From: Cryptosporangium minutisporangium
GTDB lineage: Bacteria; Actinomycetota; Actinomycetes; Mycobacteriales; Cryptosporangiaceae
Direction of reading: 5' to 3'
DNA: 64,000 bases
NCBI RefSeq assembly: GCF_039536245.1
Contig: NZ_BAAAYN010000024.1
Coordinates: 166,609-230,608 of the forward strand
Below are positions 1 through 10,165 of the stretch, piece after piece. The notes below the pieces were generated by a model. It was given only the letters and a program-made list of their open reading frames with translations, did no database searches and had not been told where the DNA came from. Position 1 is the first letter of the stretch; every line of letters begins with the position of its first letter. The translations under genes and the position numbers were made by a program.

Positions 1-2
1 AC

Positions 3-2174
3 GGCACGGTGCTGATCGTCGGACCGGCCACGGGCGGCACTACCGGGGCCTGGCGGATCCCGGATCCGCTGGCCGCCGCTCCGGTGCTGGACCGGGCCGA
101 CGCCGCCGATCAGCGGCGGCCGCCCGGCCGCGTGCAGCCGATGCTCTGCGTGCACGCGGGCCGGATCTTCGTGTTCGGCGGCACGACCGTCGGTGGCACC
201 GATCGCGCGCTCGGGGACCTCTGGTCGATCGCGGTCGGCGGCGGCGAGGCCGGACCGTGGATCACGCACCTCGTCCGGCGACGCCAGCTCCGGATCGGCG
301 GCCGGCTGCTGTCCACCCCGGACGGTCTGGTGCTGATCGGCGGCGCCTCGGTGCCCGGCGCGCTCGACCCGACCGTCTGGCGAGCCGACCTGACCAGGCC
401 CCGGCCGTCCTGGGAGCCGCTGGCCGCGCTACCGATCGAAGCCGGGCGTCCGGGCGCGCTGTGGGCCAGGGCCGACGGGACGCCGGAGGTGCTGGCCTGG
501 GCCGACCGCACCGCGCCGCGCCTGCTGCGGTACTCCGCCGACGCCGACCGCTGGACGGCCGGGCCGCCGGAGCCGACGGCGCCGAATCCACCGGCGGAGG
601 GCGAGGGCCTCTTCCTCGACGACGTGTTCACGGTCGTCGGGCCGGCGCCGCTGCCCCCGAGCGAAGTGGTCTTCCGGCTCGGCGGCGTCGGGCACCTCGC
701 GTTCCTGCCCGCCCTCGACCTGCCGACCTCCGCCGACGTCGAGCTGCACCAGATCCGCGACGACGCGTCGACCGAGCGCTGGTTCCCACCCGGCGAGCCG
801 GCCACGGCGTCGCTGCGGCTCGGCGCCGGGCGGTTCGCGCCTCCGGGGCGGCGATCCGCGCCGTCCGCGCGGTACGGCGTGCCGGGGCGGTTGGGCTGGA
901 CGCCGCTGCGGCTGCGCCAGGTGAGCCTCGGGCGCTGGGACGTCCCGCTCGCGCTGCACCTCGACGACCGGGTCGGCGTCGATCCGCGGCTCGGACGGGT
1001 GCTGCTGCCCGCCGCCCTGGGCGCGGGGCAGGTGACCGCGAGCTTCCGGGTCGGGCGGGCGACCGCGCTCGGTGCGGGCTTCCCCGCCGCGGCGACGCGG
1101 CCCGGTGGGCCGGTGACGGCCTGGGTGTCACCGCAGCGCGCCGGGGTCCCCGGCACGGACGGCCTGCCGATCGTCGCCGACCTCGGAACCGGACTGGCGG
1201 CCGGGCTGGCGGCGGGCTCCGCAGCGGCATCGGACGCCGGGGGTGGCGGGGGCACGGCCGACGAGCCGGGCGGGCCGGGGATCCTGCTCGGGATCCTCGG
1301 CTCGCCGCGGCTCCCGGCGCAGGCGCTCGCGCTGCCGCCGGACGGCACGCTCGCGGTCTGGCCGGTGGAGACCGGCGGCCTGCCGTTCCTGCGGGCCGAG
1401 GACGGCGTGTCGCTCACGCTCTCCGAGCGTCCCGCGGACGGCGACACCGACCCCGGCGCCGGGCCTGCCTGGACGTTCACCGGGCTCTCCACCGCCGGAA
1501 TCATCGAGCTGGTGGCCGCCGCCGGTCGGCTCGACCTGCGCTGGTGCACGCTCGCCGCGCCGGGCCTTGCCGCGCTCACCGTGGCCGGGGCAGCCCACGC
1601 GTCCGCGCTGCTCCGCCGCACCCTGCCCACGCCGACCGTCCACGTGCACCTCACCCAGTGCCGAGTCGGCCGGGTCGAGCTCCCGCCGTGGGCGCTGCTG
1701 ACCGCCGACGGCTGCACGTTCGACGCGGGGGCGCGCGGCGACGTGGCGATCGGAGCGGCCGGTGCCGACGTCCGGCTGACGCACTGCACGGTGAACGGCC
1801 GGACGCTCGCCGGGCGGTTGGCGGCCTCGTCCTGCGTGCTCGGTGCGCCGATCAGCTGCGACCGACCGGACCTCGGCTGGCTCCGGCACTGCGTGCGGGC
1901 GCCCGGCGGCCGGCCCCCGACCGGCTACCGCACGATCGTCCACCGGGCCTCGTTCGGCTCGGTCGACCCGAACCACCCGCTGCACCTGGCGCTGGCGGAC
2001 AACAACCCGGACGACGTCCGGTCCGCGGGCGAGGCCGGGCGCACGCCGGGCGCCCACGCCACGCTCGCGGCCCGGCTGCGCGAGCTGACCGAGCGCGCCG
2101 AGGACTTCCTGCCGCTGGGCCTGGTGCCGCACCACGTGGACGCGGCGGTCGCGGACCTAGGTCGTCTGCGATGA
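3..2174 (+). CDS. eCIS-associated beta-propeller/beta-helix protein (5' partial)
   Basis: The reading frame is open to the left edge, and the first GTG at 9 has no visible ribosome site, so the gene very probably starts outside the window. About 720 residues are visible. The first ~180 show kelch-like strands (RIFVFGG near residue 55, LVLIGG near 103). The middle has a VDPRLGRVLLP segment followed by an SFRVGRA strand. I associate this pattern with proteins of actinobacterial phage-tail-like loci. From ~490 there are beta-helix-like rungs (LDLRWCTL, VHVHLTQCRV, ALLTADGCTF), then a conserved-looking tail (FGSVDPNHPLHLA, DFLPLGLVP). The protein is likely a structural or baseplate-peripheral component of the injection particle encoded downstream. 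A Gly/Ala-rich linker sits near residue 400. The stop codon lies inside the first unit of an 18-bp tandem repeat. Exact role unknown. Confidence 0.7.
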   Translation, partial: GTVLIVGPATGGTTGAWRIPDPLAAAPVLDRADAADQRRPPGRVQPMLCVHAGRIFVFGGTTVGGTDRALGDLWSIAVGGGEAGPWITHLVRRRQLRIGGRLLSTPDGLVLIGGASVPGALDPTVWRADLTRPRPSWEPLAALPIEAGRPGALWARADGTPEVLAWADRTAPRLLRYSADADRWTAGPPEPTAPNPPAEGEGLFLDDVFTVVGPAPLPPSEVVFRLGGVGHLAFLPALDLPTSADVELHQIRDDASTERWFPPGEPATASLRLGAGRFAPPGRRSAPSARYGVPGRLGWTPLRLRQVSLGRWDVPLALHLDDRVGVDPRLGRVLLPAALGAGQVTASFRVGRATALGAGFPAAATRPGGPVTAWVSPQRAGVPGTDGLPIVADLGTGLAAGLAAGSAAASDAGGGGGTADEPGGPGILLGILGSPRLPAQALALPPDGTLAVWPVETGGLPFLRAEDGVSLTLSERPADGDTDPGAGPAWTFTGLSTAGIIELVAAAGRLDLRWCTLAAPGLAALTVAGAAHASALLRRTLPTPTVHVHLTQCRVGRVELPPWALLTADGCTFDAGARGDVAIGAAGADVRLTHCTVNGRTLAGRLAASSCVLGAPISCDRPDLGWLRHCVRAPGGRPPTGYRTIVHRASFGSVDPNHPLHLALADNNPDDVRSAGEAGRTPGAHATLAARLRELTERAEDFLPLGLVPHHVDAAVADLGRLR

Positions 2175-2234
2175 GGGGGCCGTCTGCGATGAGGGGGCCG
2201 GCTGCGATGAGGGGCCCGGCTGCGACGAAGGGGA
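2163..2234 (+). repeat. 18-bp tandem repeat, four units, at a gene junction
   Basis: Four consecutive 18-bp units: two identical (CGTCTGCGATGAGGGGGC), a third with three changes, and a fourth more diverged. The stop codon of the upstream gene (TGA 2172-2174) is part of unit 1 and recurs in units 2 and 3. The fourth unit provides the purine-rich Shine-Dalgarno of the next gene (start 2242). This looks like local duplication of the stop/ribosome-site junction. Confidence 0.85.
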
Positions 2235-2241
2235 GGTTGCC

Positions 2242-5200
2242 GTGAAGGCATACACGTCCCGCGAGCGCTTCGACGAGCGCCGCCGCTTCACCGGGGTCCG
2301 CGAACGCATGGGCCAGGTCCGGCTCGACTCCGAAGCCAACGAGCAGACGGTCCTGGCCAGGACGGATGCCCGCCGCCGCAGCGCCGACCTGGCCGAGGGG
2401 TCGCCGGACGACGGGTTCGCGATCGGCGACGCGCACCTGATCGACCCGATCACCACGCTCGACGGCTGGAGCGCCGAGGGCCTGCCCGCCGACGACGAGC
2501 GCGTGATCCCGCGCCTGCTGCGGCTGGCGCGGCGCGACCCGGAGACGCTCCCGCACGTGGTCCGGACCCGCGGCCACGTCGCCGTGCTCCACCGGCTCCC
2601 GAACCCTCTGGACTTGCTGCGTCTGCCGGTGCCGCTCGACCCCGCCGGCGCCACCTACGGCGTCGCCGCGCTCCGCGTCCGGGTGCGCTTCGAACGGCCA
2701 CCGACCGACGACGAGCTGGTCGACGTCCGGGTCGTCGTTCTGGATCGTGAGGGCACCGAGCACGAGGTTGCCGACGTGAGCCTCCCCGAGGTGAGCGTGG
2801 CCGCGACCGACTGGACTACGGTCCGGATCCCCCGGGCCGCGCTCGACCCGCTCGGCGGCACCGTCGACGGGCGGAACCAGCTGCTCCTGGCCGGATGGGG
2901 GCTGCGTGGCCTGCCACCGCGAGCGGAGACCGACCTCGACGCGCTGCTGGCCGAGGACGGTGGGCTGGGCGACGGCGATCTGGTCATCCGTGGCGGCGAC
3001 GGGACGCTGGCCGGCGCCGGGCGGCTCTACGCCGGCGGGCTGCGCACGTTCCTCGAACACGACTGGCGGTACAGCCGGCAGCCCGACCTGCCCGACCCGC
3101 CTCCGCTGGAGCGCCCGCCGCTGGACGCCGACGGCGAGCCCGCTGGTCATCACCTGGTGTACGCCGACATCTGGGAACGGACCTGGCACCGGTTCCAGGA
3201 CCGCTTCCTCGCCGAGGACGCGCTGCCCGGCGAGGAGACCGCGTTCCGCACCCGCAAGGTGACGCAGGTCCGCGTGCTGCCGGTGCCTTCGGACGACACC
3301 GAGACGCTGCCTCCCGCGCTCGGTACTGCTCGGCTGACCACGAACGTCCCGGCCGGGCAGCTTCCGGACCGGTTCCCGGCCGAGCAACCCGACCCGTGCC
3401 GGGACCGGTGCCTTTTCACCGAGAACGCGACGATCGGCGAGGGCTACACCGGCACCCGGAACGTCCACGTCCGGGTCGAAGCGATCGCCACCCACGGCGA
3501 CCGGCCGGTGATCGCCTGGTCGCGGGAGAACGCGTCGCTGCTCGCGCCGCTCGTGCAGCCGGCCGGGGCCGGAGCCGCGACCGTCCACGTCGACCCGGAC
3601 GACGCGAAGTACCTGGTGGCCGGCGACGTCGTCGTGATCGAGGACGAGCGCAGCCGGCTCGACGGCGAGCGGCCGCAGTGCCGGGCGGTCCTACGCCGGC
3701 TGGCCGCGGTCGACACCGCCACCGGCGAGCTGGAACTCGAGGGCGCCGGCCACACGCTCACCACCGATCCGGCGCCACTGGTCGCGGGCGGCGGGCTCGA
3801 CCGGGCGTTCGCGCTGGCCGACGCACCCGCGGTGCGGCGGTGGGACGGCGCGGACTGGTTGCTGGCCGACGTCCGCTACAACCTGGCCGACGGCATCGTC
3901 TTCGCGATGACCGGCACCGGCCTGCGGCTGTCGGAGTACTGGAGCTTCGTCGCGCGGGTGACCAGTCCGGACGGTGCGGCGACCGGCGTCGTCGAGCAGC
4001 TGACGGCAGCACCGGTTCAGGGCCCGGCGCACCTGCGGGTTCCGCTGGCGCGGGTGCGCTGGACGCCCGGCAGCCGCAGCTTCGAGGACGTCCGGCAGCG
4101 GTTCCTTCCGCTGCACGACGTGCGCGACCGCCTGGCCGAGTTGGGGCGCCGGAACCTCTCCCCCGGGGCGTTCACGGTCGTGGTCGGCGACGGCGTCCGC
4201 ACGTTCGGCGACATCGACCAGAACCTCTCCGAAGGCGTCACCGGCGACGAGGCGCTGCAAGCGGCCCTCGACCGGCTCGGCCCCGACGGCGGGACCGTGT
4301 ACCTCCGCGCCGGGACGTACCGACTCGAGCACCCGGTGCTGGTGCGTGGCCGCAGCCGGATCCGGTTGCTGGGCGACGGTGCCGCGACCCGCGTCGAGAT
4401 CACCGGTGCCGGCGGGGCGTTCTTCCTCGACTGGTGCGGCGCCGACGGCGAAGTCTCGGTCGAGCGGATGGAGCTGATCGAGTCCGCCGCACCGCAGGTG
4501 CCGGTCGGCGTCGACGTGCTCGCCCCCGAGCTGCCGGGCGCTCCGGGCGGCGACACCACGGTCCGGCCGCTGGTGCCGTCCGATCTGTCGCCGATCAGCA
4601 GCACCACCGTCGATCTGCTCGGCGGGTTCGCCGCTCGGCTGCGCGCGATCCGCCCGTTCGAGGGGCGCGGCGCCGAGGCCGTCGTCGCCACCGTGGCCCA
4701 GCTGCGCCGGCTCCAGCGCGCCCACCCAGGCCGCCCGCTGGACGAGATCGCGCCCGATGAGCTGGCGGTCCTGCGGACGCTGCCGCACGGCGTGGTTACG
4801 GTCGCGGACTGCCGGCAGGTGCGCCTGACCGGGCTGACCGTCACCTCCCGCGAGGCCGGGCTGGCCGGTGTCGTCAACGCCGCGGTGCTGGTGGCCGGGG
4901 CGTGCGCCGGGATCAGCGTCACCGAGTCCCGGCTGCGCGCGCCGTCCGGGGTGGTCGCCGCGCCGTACGGGCGCTCGCTCACGCCGGAGTCGCTGGTGCT
5001 CTGGCCCCGGTCCGGGCTGTTCGTCCGGGGTCTCACGATCAGCGGCAACGAGATCACCGCCGCCGGGTCGGCCGCCGACGGGGTGCGGGTCGCCGACGGC
5101 GTGGTCGACGGGCTGACGATCGAGGGCAACCGGATCGAGGGGTTCGCCCGCGGTATCGCGCTTCAGGACCGCGCCGAGACGAGGGCCGGTGAGCCGGTGG

Positions 5201-8200
5201 ACGCCTCGGTCGTCACCGGCAACCTGGTCACCGGCTGCCGGGAGGTCGGCATCCTGATCGCCGGTGACGGCGTCGACGCCGCGGCCAACGAGGTGCGGGT
5301 GGCCGAACCGGACGGCCCACGGGACGGCCTGACCGCGGGCATCCAGGTCACCGGAGCACAGAACCGGGTCCGCGACAGCTGGATCACGCTGCCGCGCGCC
5401 TCGACACCGCTCCCGTTCGCGCTGCAGGCCGGCATCGTGATCGGGTCCGGCCTGGTCGCGCAGCGCCTGGTCGCCGGTGCCGATCCCGTCGTGCCACGTC
5501 CGGTGCACGACGTCGAGATCGCCGGCAACCGCGTCGAGGGGCCCGGGTCACTCGCCACCGGCATCCTGATCGGCGGCGCGCAGGCTGCGTTCGACGTCCG
5601 GGTGCGGGGCAACACGCTGCGGGACCTGGGCGACGCCGGCATCCGCGCGTGGGGGTACGGCGGCGCGGTCGGCGGCGTCCGGATCGAGGACAACGACGTC
5701 GAGGCCACCGCCCTCGGGTACCTCTCCTGGGGCCCGGACGCGGTCGCGCAGCTCGCCGCCAGGAGCGGCGTCGCGCTGCCGGGCGGAGCAGGCCCGCAGG
5801 AGGCGCTGGCGACGCTGCTCGCCGCCCCCGGCGACCTCGACGCCGCACTCGACGACGTGCTCCGCTGGCTGGAGCGAGCGACGCTGCGCGGCGGAATCGT
5901 GCTGAGCCTGGTCGAGGAGAGCGCGGTGCGGGACAACCGGGTGGCCGACATCGGTACCCGGACGCTGCCGCCCGGCTTCGGCGGTCCGGGCGTCGAGATT
6001 CGTACCGCCGGGGTCGCCACGGTCGGCGGCCGCGACCTCGTCGTCGCCGGCAACCGGGTCCAGCGGATCCTCGCACCGGTGGAGGTGACCTCGGTCGGTC
6101 CGCCCGCGACCCCACCGATCCGTCCGCCGGTCTTCGACGTGCTCGAGTCCGCGAGCGTCGCGGTGCAGCCGGGCCGGTCGGTGGGGACCGACTCCTACGG
6201 CGCCTCGGTCGCGCTCCGCCGCCTCGTGATGGAGTACGCGCAGGGCAACGCGTCGGTTCGGCAGCGGCTGGGCGGCCGGATCTACACCGCGATGGAGTCG
6301 GTGGCGGCCGCGATGGAGGGCGGGGGCGCCGAAGGGCGGCGGCTCGCGCTGGAGCTGACCGGCGGCATCGGCGAGATGCTCGCGGCGCAGAGCGGCGAGG
6401 AGCACACCCGGACCGCCACCCACGTGCGGGCGACGCTGTCCCTGGCCGCGGCCCGGAGCGCCGGGGCGGAGGAGACGACCAGGGCGTGGGAGGCCGCGGC
6501 CCGGTTCGACGGGGCGATGCTCGGTTCGTTCGAGGAGGTCGTCGCGGCGGCCACCGACGTCGTCTCCGAGGCCGACGCGCTCACCCAGGGCCTCGAAGCG
6601 CTCGAACTGCGGCTGGGCGAGCGGGCCCAGGCCGTCGTCGCCGCCACCGGCAGCCCGGCGGCACGGACCGCCGCCCGGCTCGCGCTCGCCGCGGCGCTCG
6701 ACACGGTTGCCGAGGCCCGTGGACAGCGGCTCTCCTACCAGCAGGCGGCCGCGGGCGGCGCGCTGTCCGAAACGGACCGCACGGTCGCCGAGGGGATCGT
6801 CCGGCTCAGCCTGGACGCGCTCGACGTACCGCAGCCGGACCAACTCAACGCGGAGACGATTGCCGGCCTCGAACGCGGCAGCACGGCGCTCGCCGAGGTG
6901 CTGCAGGCAGCCCACCGGCCCCTGGCCGACCGGGTCCGGCACGACTTCGACCTGCTGCGCGCGACGTCCGGCCGCCCGACCCGAGCCGACGTCGACCGGT
7001 TCGTCGCGACGCTCACCGCGGCCCGGACGGTCGCGGCCGGCGCCGTCGACGCGATCGTGGTGCGGCCGGACGACGTCGCCGCGCAGCAGGCCCGGTTCCA
7101 GGCCGAGCTGGTCACGCTCACCTCCGACCAGCTGGAGCGACGGGTCGCGGGGCTGGCGTTGGACACCCCGTCCGCCGCCACCCGCAACCTACGGCTCCTC
7201 GGCCAGAGCGCCGGACAGCTGATCAACCTGGTGGGGGCGGATCCGGAGCTGGCGGGTCCGGCTCGCGCGGTGCGCCAGGCGCTCGCACAGGCGGTCACCG
7301 ACCCGGACCGGCGGACCGAGCACACCGCGGAAGCCCGCCGCCACCTGCGGGACCTCCAGCGGGTGCAGGCGCGCAAAGCCGGGATCGCGGTGACCGACCC
7401 GGCGCCGGACGCCGGTCCGGCCGCTGTGGACCAGCAGCAACTCGCGGCGCTCGCCGAGGTGTTGCTGGTGCTCCGCGACGTCCGAGAGCCGGACCTGCGG
7501 ACCGAGGGCGTCCGACTGTTCGAGGACACGCTGCGGCGGCAGATCGACGCCGCCGGAATCCGCGGCAGCGAGCGAGAAGGGTTGCTCGGCACGTTGCCAT
7601 CGGCGCTGGCGGCGCTCGCGTCGGACAGCGGCCCGGACGCGGCGGTGGCGGCGCACACGCTGGCCGGTGCCGTCGAGCAGGTCGGTCTCCGCGCCGCCCA
7701 AGCGCCGACCGCGGCTCCGGACGTCCACACCACCTACGTCCTCACCGGCGCCGTCACCCGGGCGCTCGACCCGGCTGCCGACGACGCCGACCGCCTGACC
7801 ACGGTCGGCCGGTGGGTCCGCGGGAACCAGAAGAGCCTGTCGAACTCGCTCTCCGGGGCGGTGACCGCCGCACCGGGTCTGAACACCGCACTGGGGGTCG
7901 TCCGGGGCGGCCTGGCCGGGGTGACCGGGGTACCGATCATCAGCCGCCCTCCGCTCGGCGTCCGGCTGGTCGTCGACGCGCATCCGGCCGACGCGCTCTA
8001 CGCCGCCGGCGTCCAGCAGGGACTCGGCGTCCGTGGCAACGAGCTGGCCGACGCGCACACCGGCGTCACCGTGGTGGGGGCGGCTGCTCATCCGCTGGCA
8101 CCGCTCGGTGCGGCACCCGCCGCCGTGGCCGTCGACGACAACCAGGTGTCCGGCGCCGCGGTGGCCGCACTGGATCTCGGTCCGGACGGCACCGCCGAGC

Positions 8201-10155
8201 TCTCGGTCAGCGGGAACTCCGCGACGAACTGCGCCGGTGCCGGCCCGGAGTCGGCGGCGGAGCGCGGCCAGGCCGTCGTCCGGGTGGTCGGCTCCGGGGC
8301 CGCGGTCGTCGTCGACAACCGCTTGCACGGCAACGGCAACCGGCGGTCCGGCGGCCCGCTCCACGAGGTCCTGCTCGACTGGCGCGGCGACGTCCTCGTC
8401 CGGGGCAACCGCATCCGCCACACCGGCGGCGAGCGCGGCGGGGTCGCGATCGCGGTCCTGATCGACGAGGTCCCGGCCGCGCTGCTCGGCGACCTCTCGC
8501 TCAAGGCCGCGCTCGACGTCGAGCCGCTGTCGAAGACCGCGCCGTTCCCCGGTGATCTGCCGAATCGTCCGCTGGATGGCCTGAACGACCTGGTCGCCGC
8601 GGGGCTCGGCGGTGGGGCGTTCCTCGCCGGAACCCACACGTTCGGCGTCGGGGCGTTCCGGCTCTCCACCCGGGTGCTCCAGCCGGGGATCGACGTGCTG
8701 GCCACCGGTGCCGCGGCGGCGCTGCCGGGCGGCGCCGTCCAGGCCGCAGACGGGTGGCTGGCGCGCACGGCTCCGGTGCGGTTCGAGCCGCTGGTCGAGT
8801 TCCTGCTGCGGCTGCCACCGCTCGACGACTTCCCGCAGCCCACGCCGCGCCGGGCCGTGCAGGTGGCCGGCAACGACGTGGTGGCGGGCGGCCCGGCGCT
8901 GCTGGTACTGGCGCAGCAGTCGCTGGTCTCCGCGTCGGTGGTCGGCAACGAGCTCGCGTCTTCTACGGCCACCGGCGCGGTGTACCTGCGGGGGATCGAC
9001 ACGACGGTGTTCTCCGCGAACCGGTGCGAGTGCCTGGGTCTTCCGAACGTGGTCGTGCTGCGGTGCGGGCGGTCCCTGGTCACGGTCCAGGGCAACGTGG
9101 CGGCCGGGGCCGAGCCGCCGACGCCGACGACTCCGCCGTTCATCCCGGAGTTCCCGCTGCCGACGTCGTTCGGCGACCTCACCCTGCAAGTCAAGGTCGG
9201 CCCGGCGGCGACGATGAACCTGCGGCTCGACGAGCGGGCGGTCGCCGAAGCGCTCGACGCCCGCACCGGCACCGCGTTCAGCGAGGTCAGCACGGATGCG
9301 GAGGCCAGCTTCAACCTGTTCGCGAAGCGTCAGGACCTGCCAGCGGCACCGGACATCGCCCGGGTGCTGACGTTCGGGGCGCGGGACGAGCTGATCCGAT
9401 TCGGCAAGGGGCCGGGAGGACCGATCATCGAGCGACCCCGGCCGTCCGGTCCGGTCGGGCCGGTCGGGCCGCTGGATCCCGGCCCACTCGGCCCGATCGG
9501 CCGCCCCCGCCCGACGCCGACGCTTCCGACGCGGCCGGACCTCGGCCGGCCCGAGGTCCCACCGCCGGAACGGCCGCAGCTACCGACCCCGTCAGACGCC
9601 GAAGACCCGACCGACGAGGCCGATGTCCCGGAGGCCGCCCCGCAGACCGAGGTTCCCGACGACGTGATCGAGCGGGCTGTTCTCGTCTCCAACACGATCC
9701 TCACCAGCGTCGAGCTGCCCAGCGCCGCCAAGCTCTACGGCATGGCGGTCAGCGCTGGGCTCGCGCCGCACCAGGCGCGTGCGCTCGTCCAGACGCAGCT
9801 GGTCCGCGCCGGGGGCAATCAGACGGCGGCGCTGGCCGGCGGGTTGGAATCCCTCACCGGCGTCGCCGAGGTCGGCCCCACCGTCACCGAGCAGGTCGAG
9901 GCCGCGCACCCGGTGGAGGGTCTGCTCTCGCTACTGCTGCGCAACCGTCGCTTCACCCCGGTCGAGCCGCCGCTGACCGGCCCGTCGGTGATCGGGCCCT
10001 CGACGGGACCGTCGGTGATCGCCGCGCCGCCGCCCGACCCGAAGCGCCACTCGCTGGTCGTCATCGGGGGCAGCCGGGTCGGTGCCGTCGGCAACGTGAC
10101 CACGGCGGGTGTCCACCTCCATGACGCGGGCCAATCGATCGAGAACAACCTCTGA
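2242..10155 (+). CDS. giant DUF6519-like / right-handed beta-helix eCIS structural protein
   Basis: 2,637 residues, GTG start 6 bases after a GGGGAGG ribosome site. The first ~60 residues (MKAYTSRERFDE, MGQVRLDSEANEQ) match the pattern I know from DUF6519 proteins of phage-tail-like loci (TF.P..RY..V.MQQGRVQLDADWNEQ). Residues ~660-1290 are a right-handed beta-helix with repeated GN.I/GN.V turns. It opens with a pectate-lyase-like ALDRLGPDGGTVYLRAGTY segment. Residues ~1300-1905 form a long Ala/Glu/Arg-rich helical region, interrupting a second beta-helix at ~1905-2300. Residues ~2390-2475 are Pro-rich with GPVGPVGP runs, followed by a helical tail. It probably acts as a fibre- or needle-like element on the outside of an extracellular contractile particle, or at the baseplate. 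The helical insert between two beta-helices is unusual. No enzymatic motif was recognised. Confidence 0.75.
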   Translation: MKAYTSRERFDERRRFTGVRERMGQVRLDSEANEQTVLARTDARRRSADLAEGSPDDGFAIGDAHLIDPITTLDGWSAEGLPADDERVIPRLLRLARRDPETLPHVVRTRGHVAVLHRLPNPLDLLRLPVPLDPAGATYGVAALRVRVRFERPPTDDELVDVRVVVLDREGTEHEVADVSLPEVSVAATDWTTVRIPRAALDPLGGTVDGRNQLLLAGWGLRGLPPRAETDLDALLAEDGGLGDGDLVIRGGDGTLAGAGRLYAGGLRTFLEHDWRYSRQPDLPDPPPLERPPLDADGEPAGHHLVYADIWERTWHRFQDRFLAEDALPGEETAFRTRKVTQVRVLPVPSDDTETLPPALGTARLTTNVPAGQLPDRFPAEQPDPCRDRCLFTENATIGEGYTGTRNVHVRVEAIATHGDRPVIAWSRENASLLAPLVQPAGAGAATVHVDPDDAKYLVAGDVVVIEDERSRLDGERPQCRAVLRRLAAVDTATGELELEGAGHTLTTDPAPLVAGGGLDRAFALADAPAVRRWDGADWLLADVRYNLADGIVFAMTGTGLRLSEYWSFVARVTSPDGAATGVVEQLTAAPVQGPAHLRVPLARVRWTPGSRSFEDVRQRFLPLHDVRDRLAELGRRNLSPGAFTVVVGDGVRTFGDIDQNLSEGVTGDEALQAALDRLGPDGGTVYLRAGTYRLEHPVLVRGRSRIRLLGDGAATRVEITGAGGAFFLDWCGADGEVSVERMELIESAAPQVPVGVDVLAPELPGAPGGDTTVRPLVPSDLSPISSTTVDLLGGFAARLRAIRPFEGRGAEAVVATVAQLRRLQRAHPGRPLDEIAPDELAVLRTLPHGVVTVADCRQVRLTGLTVTSREAGLAGVVNAAVLVAGACAGISVTESRLRAPSGVVAAPYGRSLTPESLVLWPRSGLFVRGLTISGNEITAAGSAADGVRVADGVVDGLTIEGNRIEGFARGIALQDRAETRAGEPVDASVVTGNLVTGCREVGILIAGDGVDAAANEVRVAEPDGPRDGLTAGIQVTGAQNRVRDSWITLPRASTPLPFALQAGIVIGSGLVAQRLVAGADPVVPRPVHDVEIAGNRVEGPGSLATGILIGGAQAAFDVRVRGNTLRDLGDAGIRAWGYGGAVGGVRIEDNDVEATALGYLSWGPDAVAQLAARSGVALPGGAGPQEALATLLAAPGDLDAALDDVLRWLERATLRGGIVLSLVEESAVRDNRVADIGTRTLPPGFGGPGVEIRTAGVATVGGRDLVVAGNRVQRILAPVEVTSVGPPATPPIRPPVFDVLESASVAVQPGRSVGTDSYGASVALRRLVMEYAQGNASVRQRLGGRIYTAMESVAAAMEGGGAEGRRLALELTGGIGEMLAAQSGEEHTRTATHVRATLSLAAARSAGAEETTRAWEAAARFDGAMLGSFEEVVAAATDVVSEADALTQGLEALELRLGERAQAVVAATGSPAARTAARLALAAALDTVAEARGQRLSYQQAAAGGALSETDRTVAEGIVRLSLDALDVPQPDQLNAETIAGLERGSTALAEVLQAAHRPLADRVRHDFDLLRATSGRPTRADVDRFVATLTAARTVAAGAVDAIVVRPDDVAAQQARFQAELVTLTSDQLERRVAGLALDTPSAATRNLRLLGQSAGQLINLVGADPELAGPARAVRQALAQAVTDPDRRTEHTAEARRHLRDLQRVQARKAGIAVTDPAPDAGPAAVDQQQLAALAEVLLVLRDVREPDLRTEGVRLFEDTLRRQIDAAGIRGSEREGLLGTLPSALAALASDSGPDAAVAAHTLAGAVEQVGLRAAQAPTAAPDVHTTYVLTGAVTRALDPAADDADRLTTVGRWVRGNQKSLSNSLSGAVTAAPGLNTALGVVRGGLAGVTGVPIISRPPLGVRLVVDAHPADALYAAGVQQGLGVRGNELADAHTGVTVVGAAAHPLAPLGAAPAAVAVDDNQVSGAAVAALDLGPDGTAELSVSGNSATNCAGAGPESAAERGQAVVRVVGSGAAVVVDNRLHGNGNRRSGGPLHEVLLDWRGDVLVRGNRIRHTGGERGGVAIAVLIDEVPAALLGDLSLKAALDVEPLSKTAPFPGDLPNRPLDGLNDLVAAGLGGGAFLAGTHTFGVGAFRLSTRVLQPGIDVLATGAAAALPGGAVQAADGWLARTAPVRFEPLVEFLLRLPPLDDFPQPTPRRAVQVAGNDVVAGGPALLVLAQQSLVSASVVGNELASSTATGAVYLRGIDTTVFSANRCECLGLPNVVVLRCGRSLVTVQGNVAAGAEPPTPTTPPFIPEFPLPTSFGDLTLQVKVGPAATMNLRLDERAVAEALDARTGTAFSEVSTDAEASFNLFAKRQDLPAAPDIARVLTFGARDELIRFGKGPGGPIIERPRPSGPVGPVGPLDPGPLGPIGRPRPTPTLPTRPDLGRPEVPPPERPQLPTPSDAEDPTDEADVPEAAPQTEVPDDVIERAVLVSNTILTSVELPSAAKLYGMAVSAGLAPHQARALVQTQLVRAGGNQTAALAGGLESLTGVAEVGPTVTEQVEAAHPVEGLLSLLLRNRRFTPVEPPLTGPSVIGPSTGPSVIAAPPPDPKRHSLVVIGGSRVGAVGNVTTAGVHLHDAGQSIENNL

Positions 10156-10165
10156 GGAGCACCTG

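Noticed and set aside
2163..2234. Repeat array as a CRISPR
   Set aside because: Units are contiguous without spacers and lie at a gene junction; no cas genes.
9415..9500. Collagen-like domain in the giant protein
   Set aside because: GPVGP runs are short and not a sustained Gly-X-Y repeat; better called a Pro-rich stalk.
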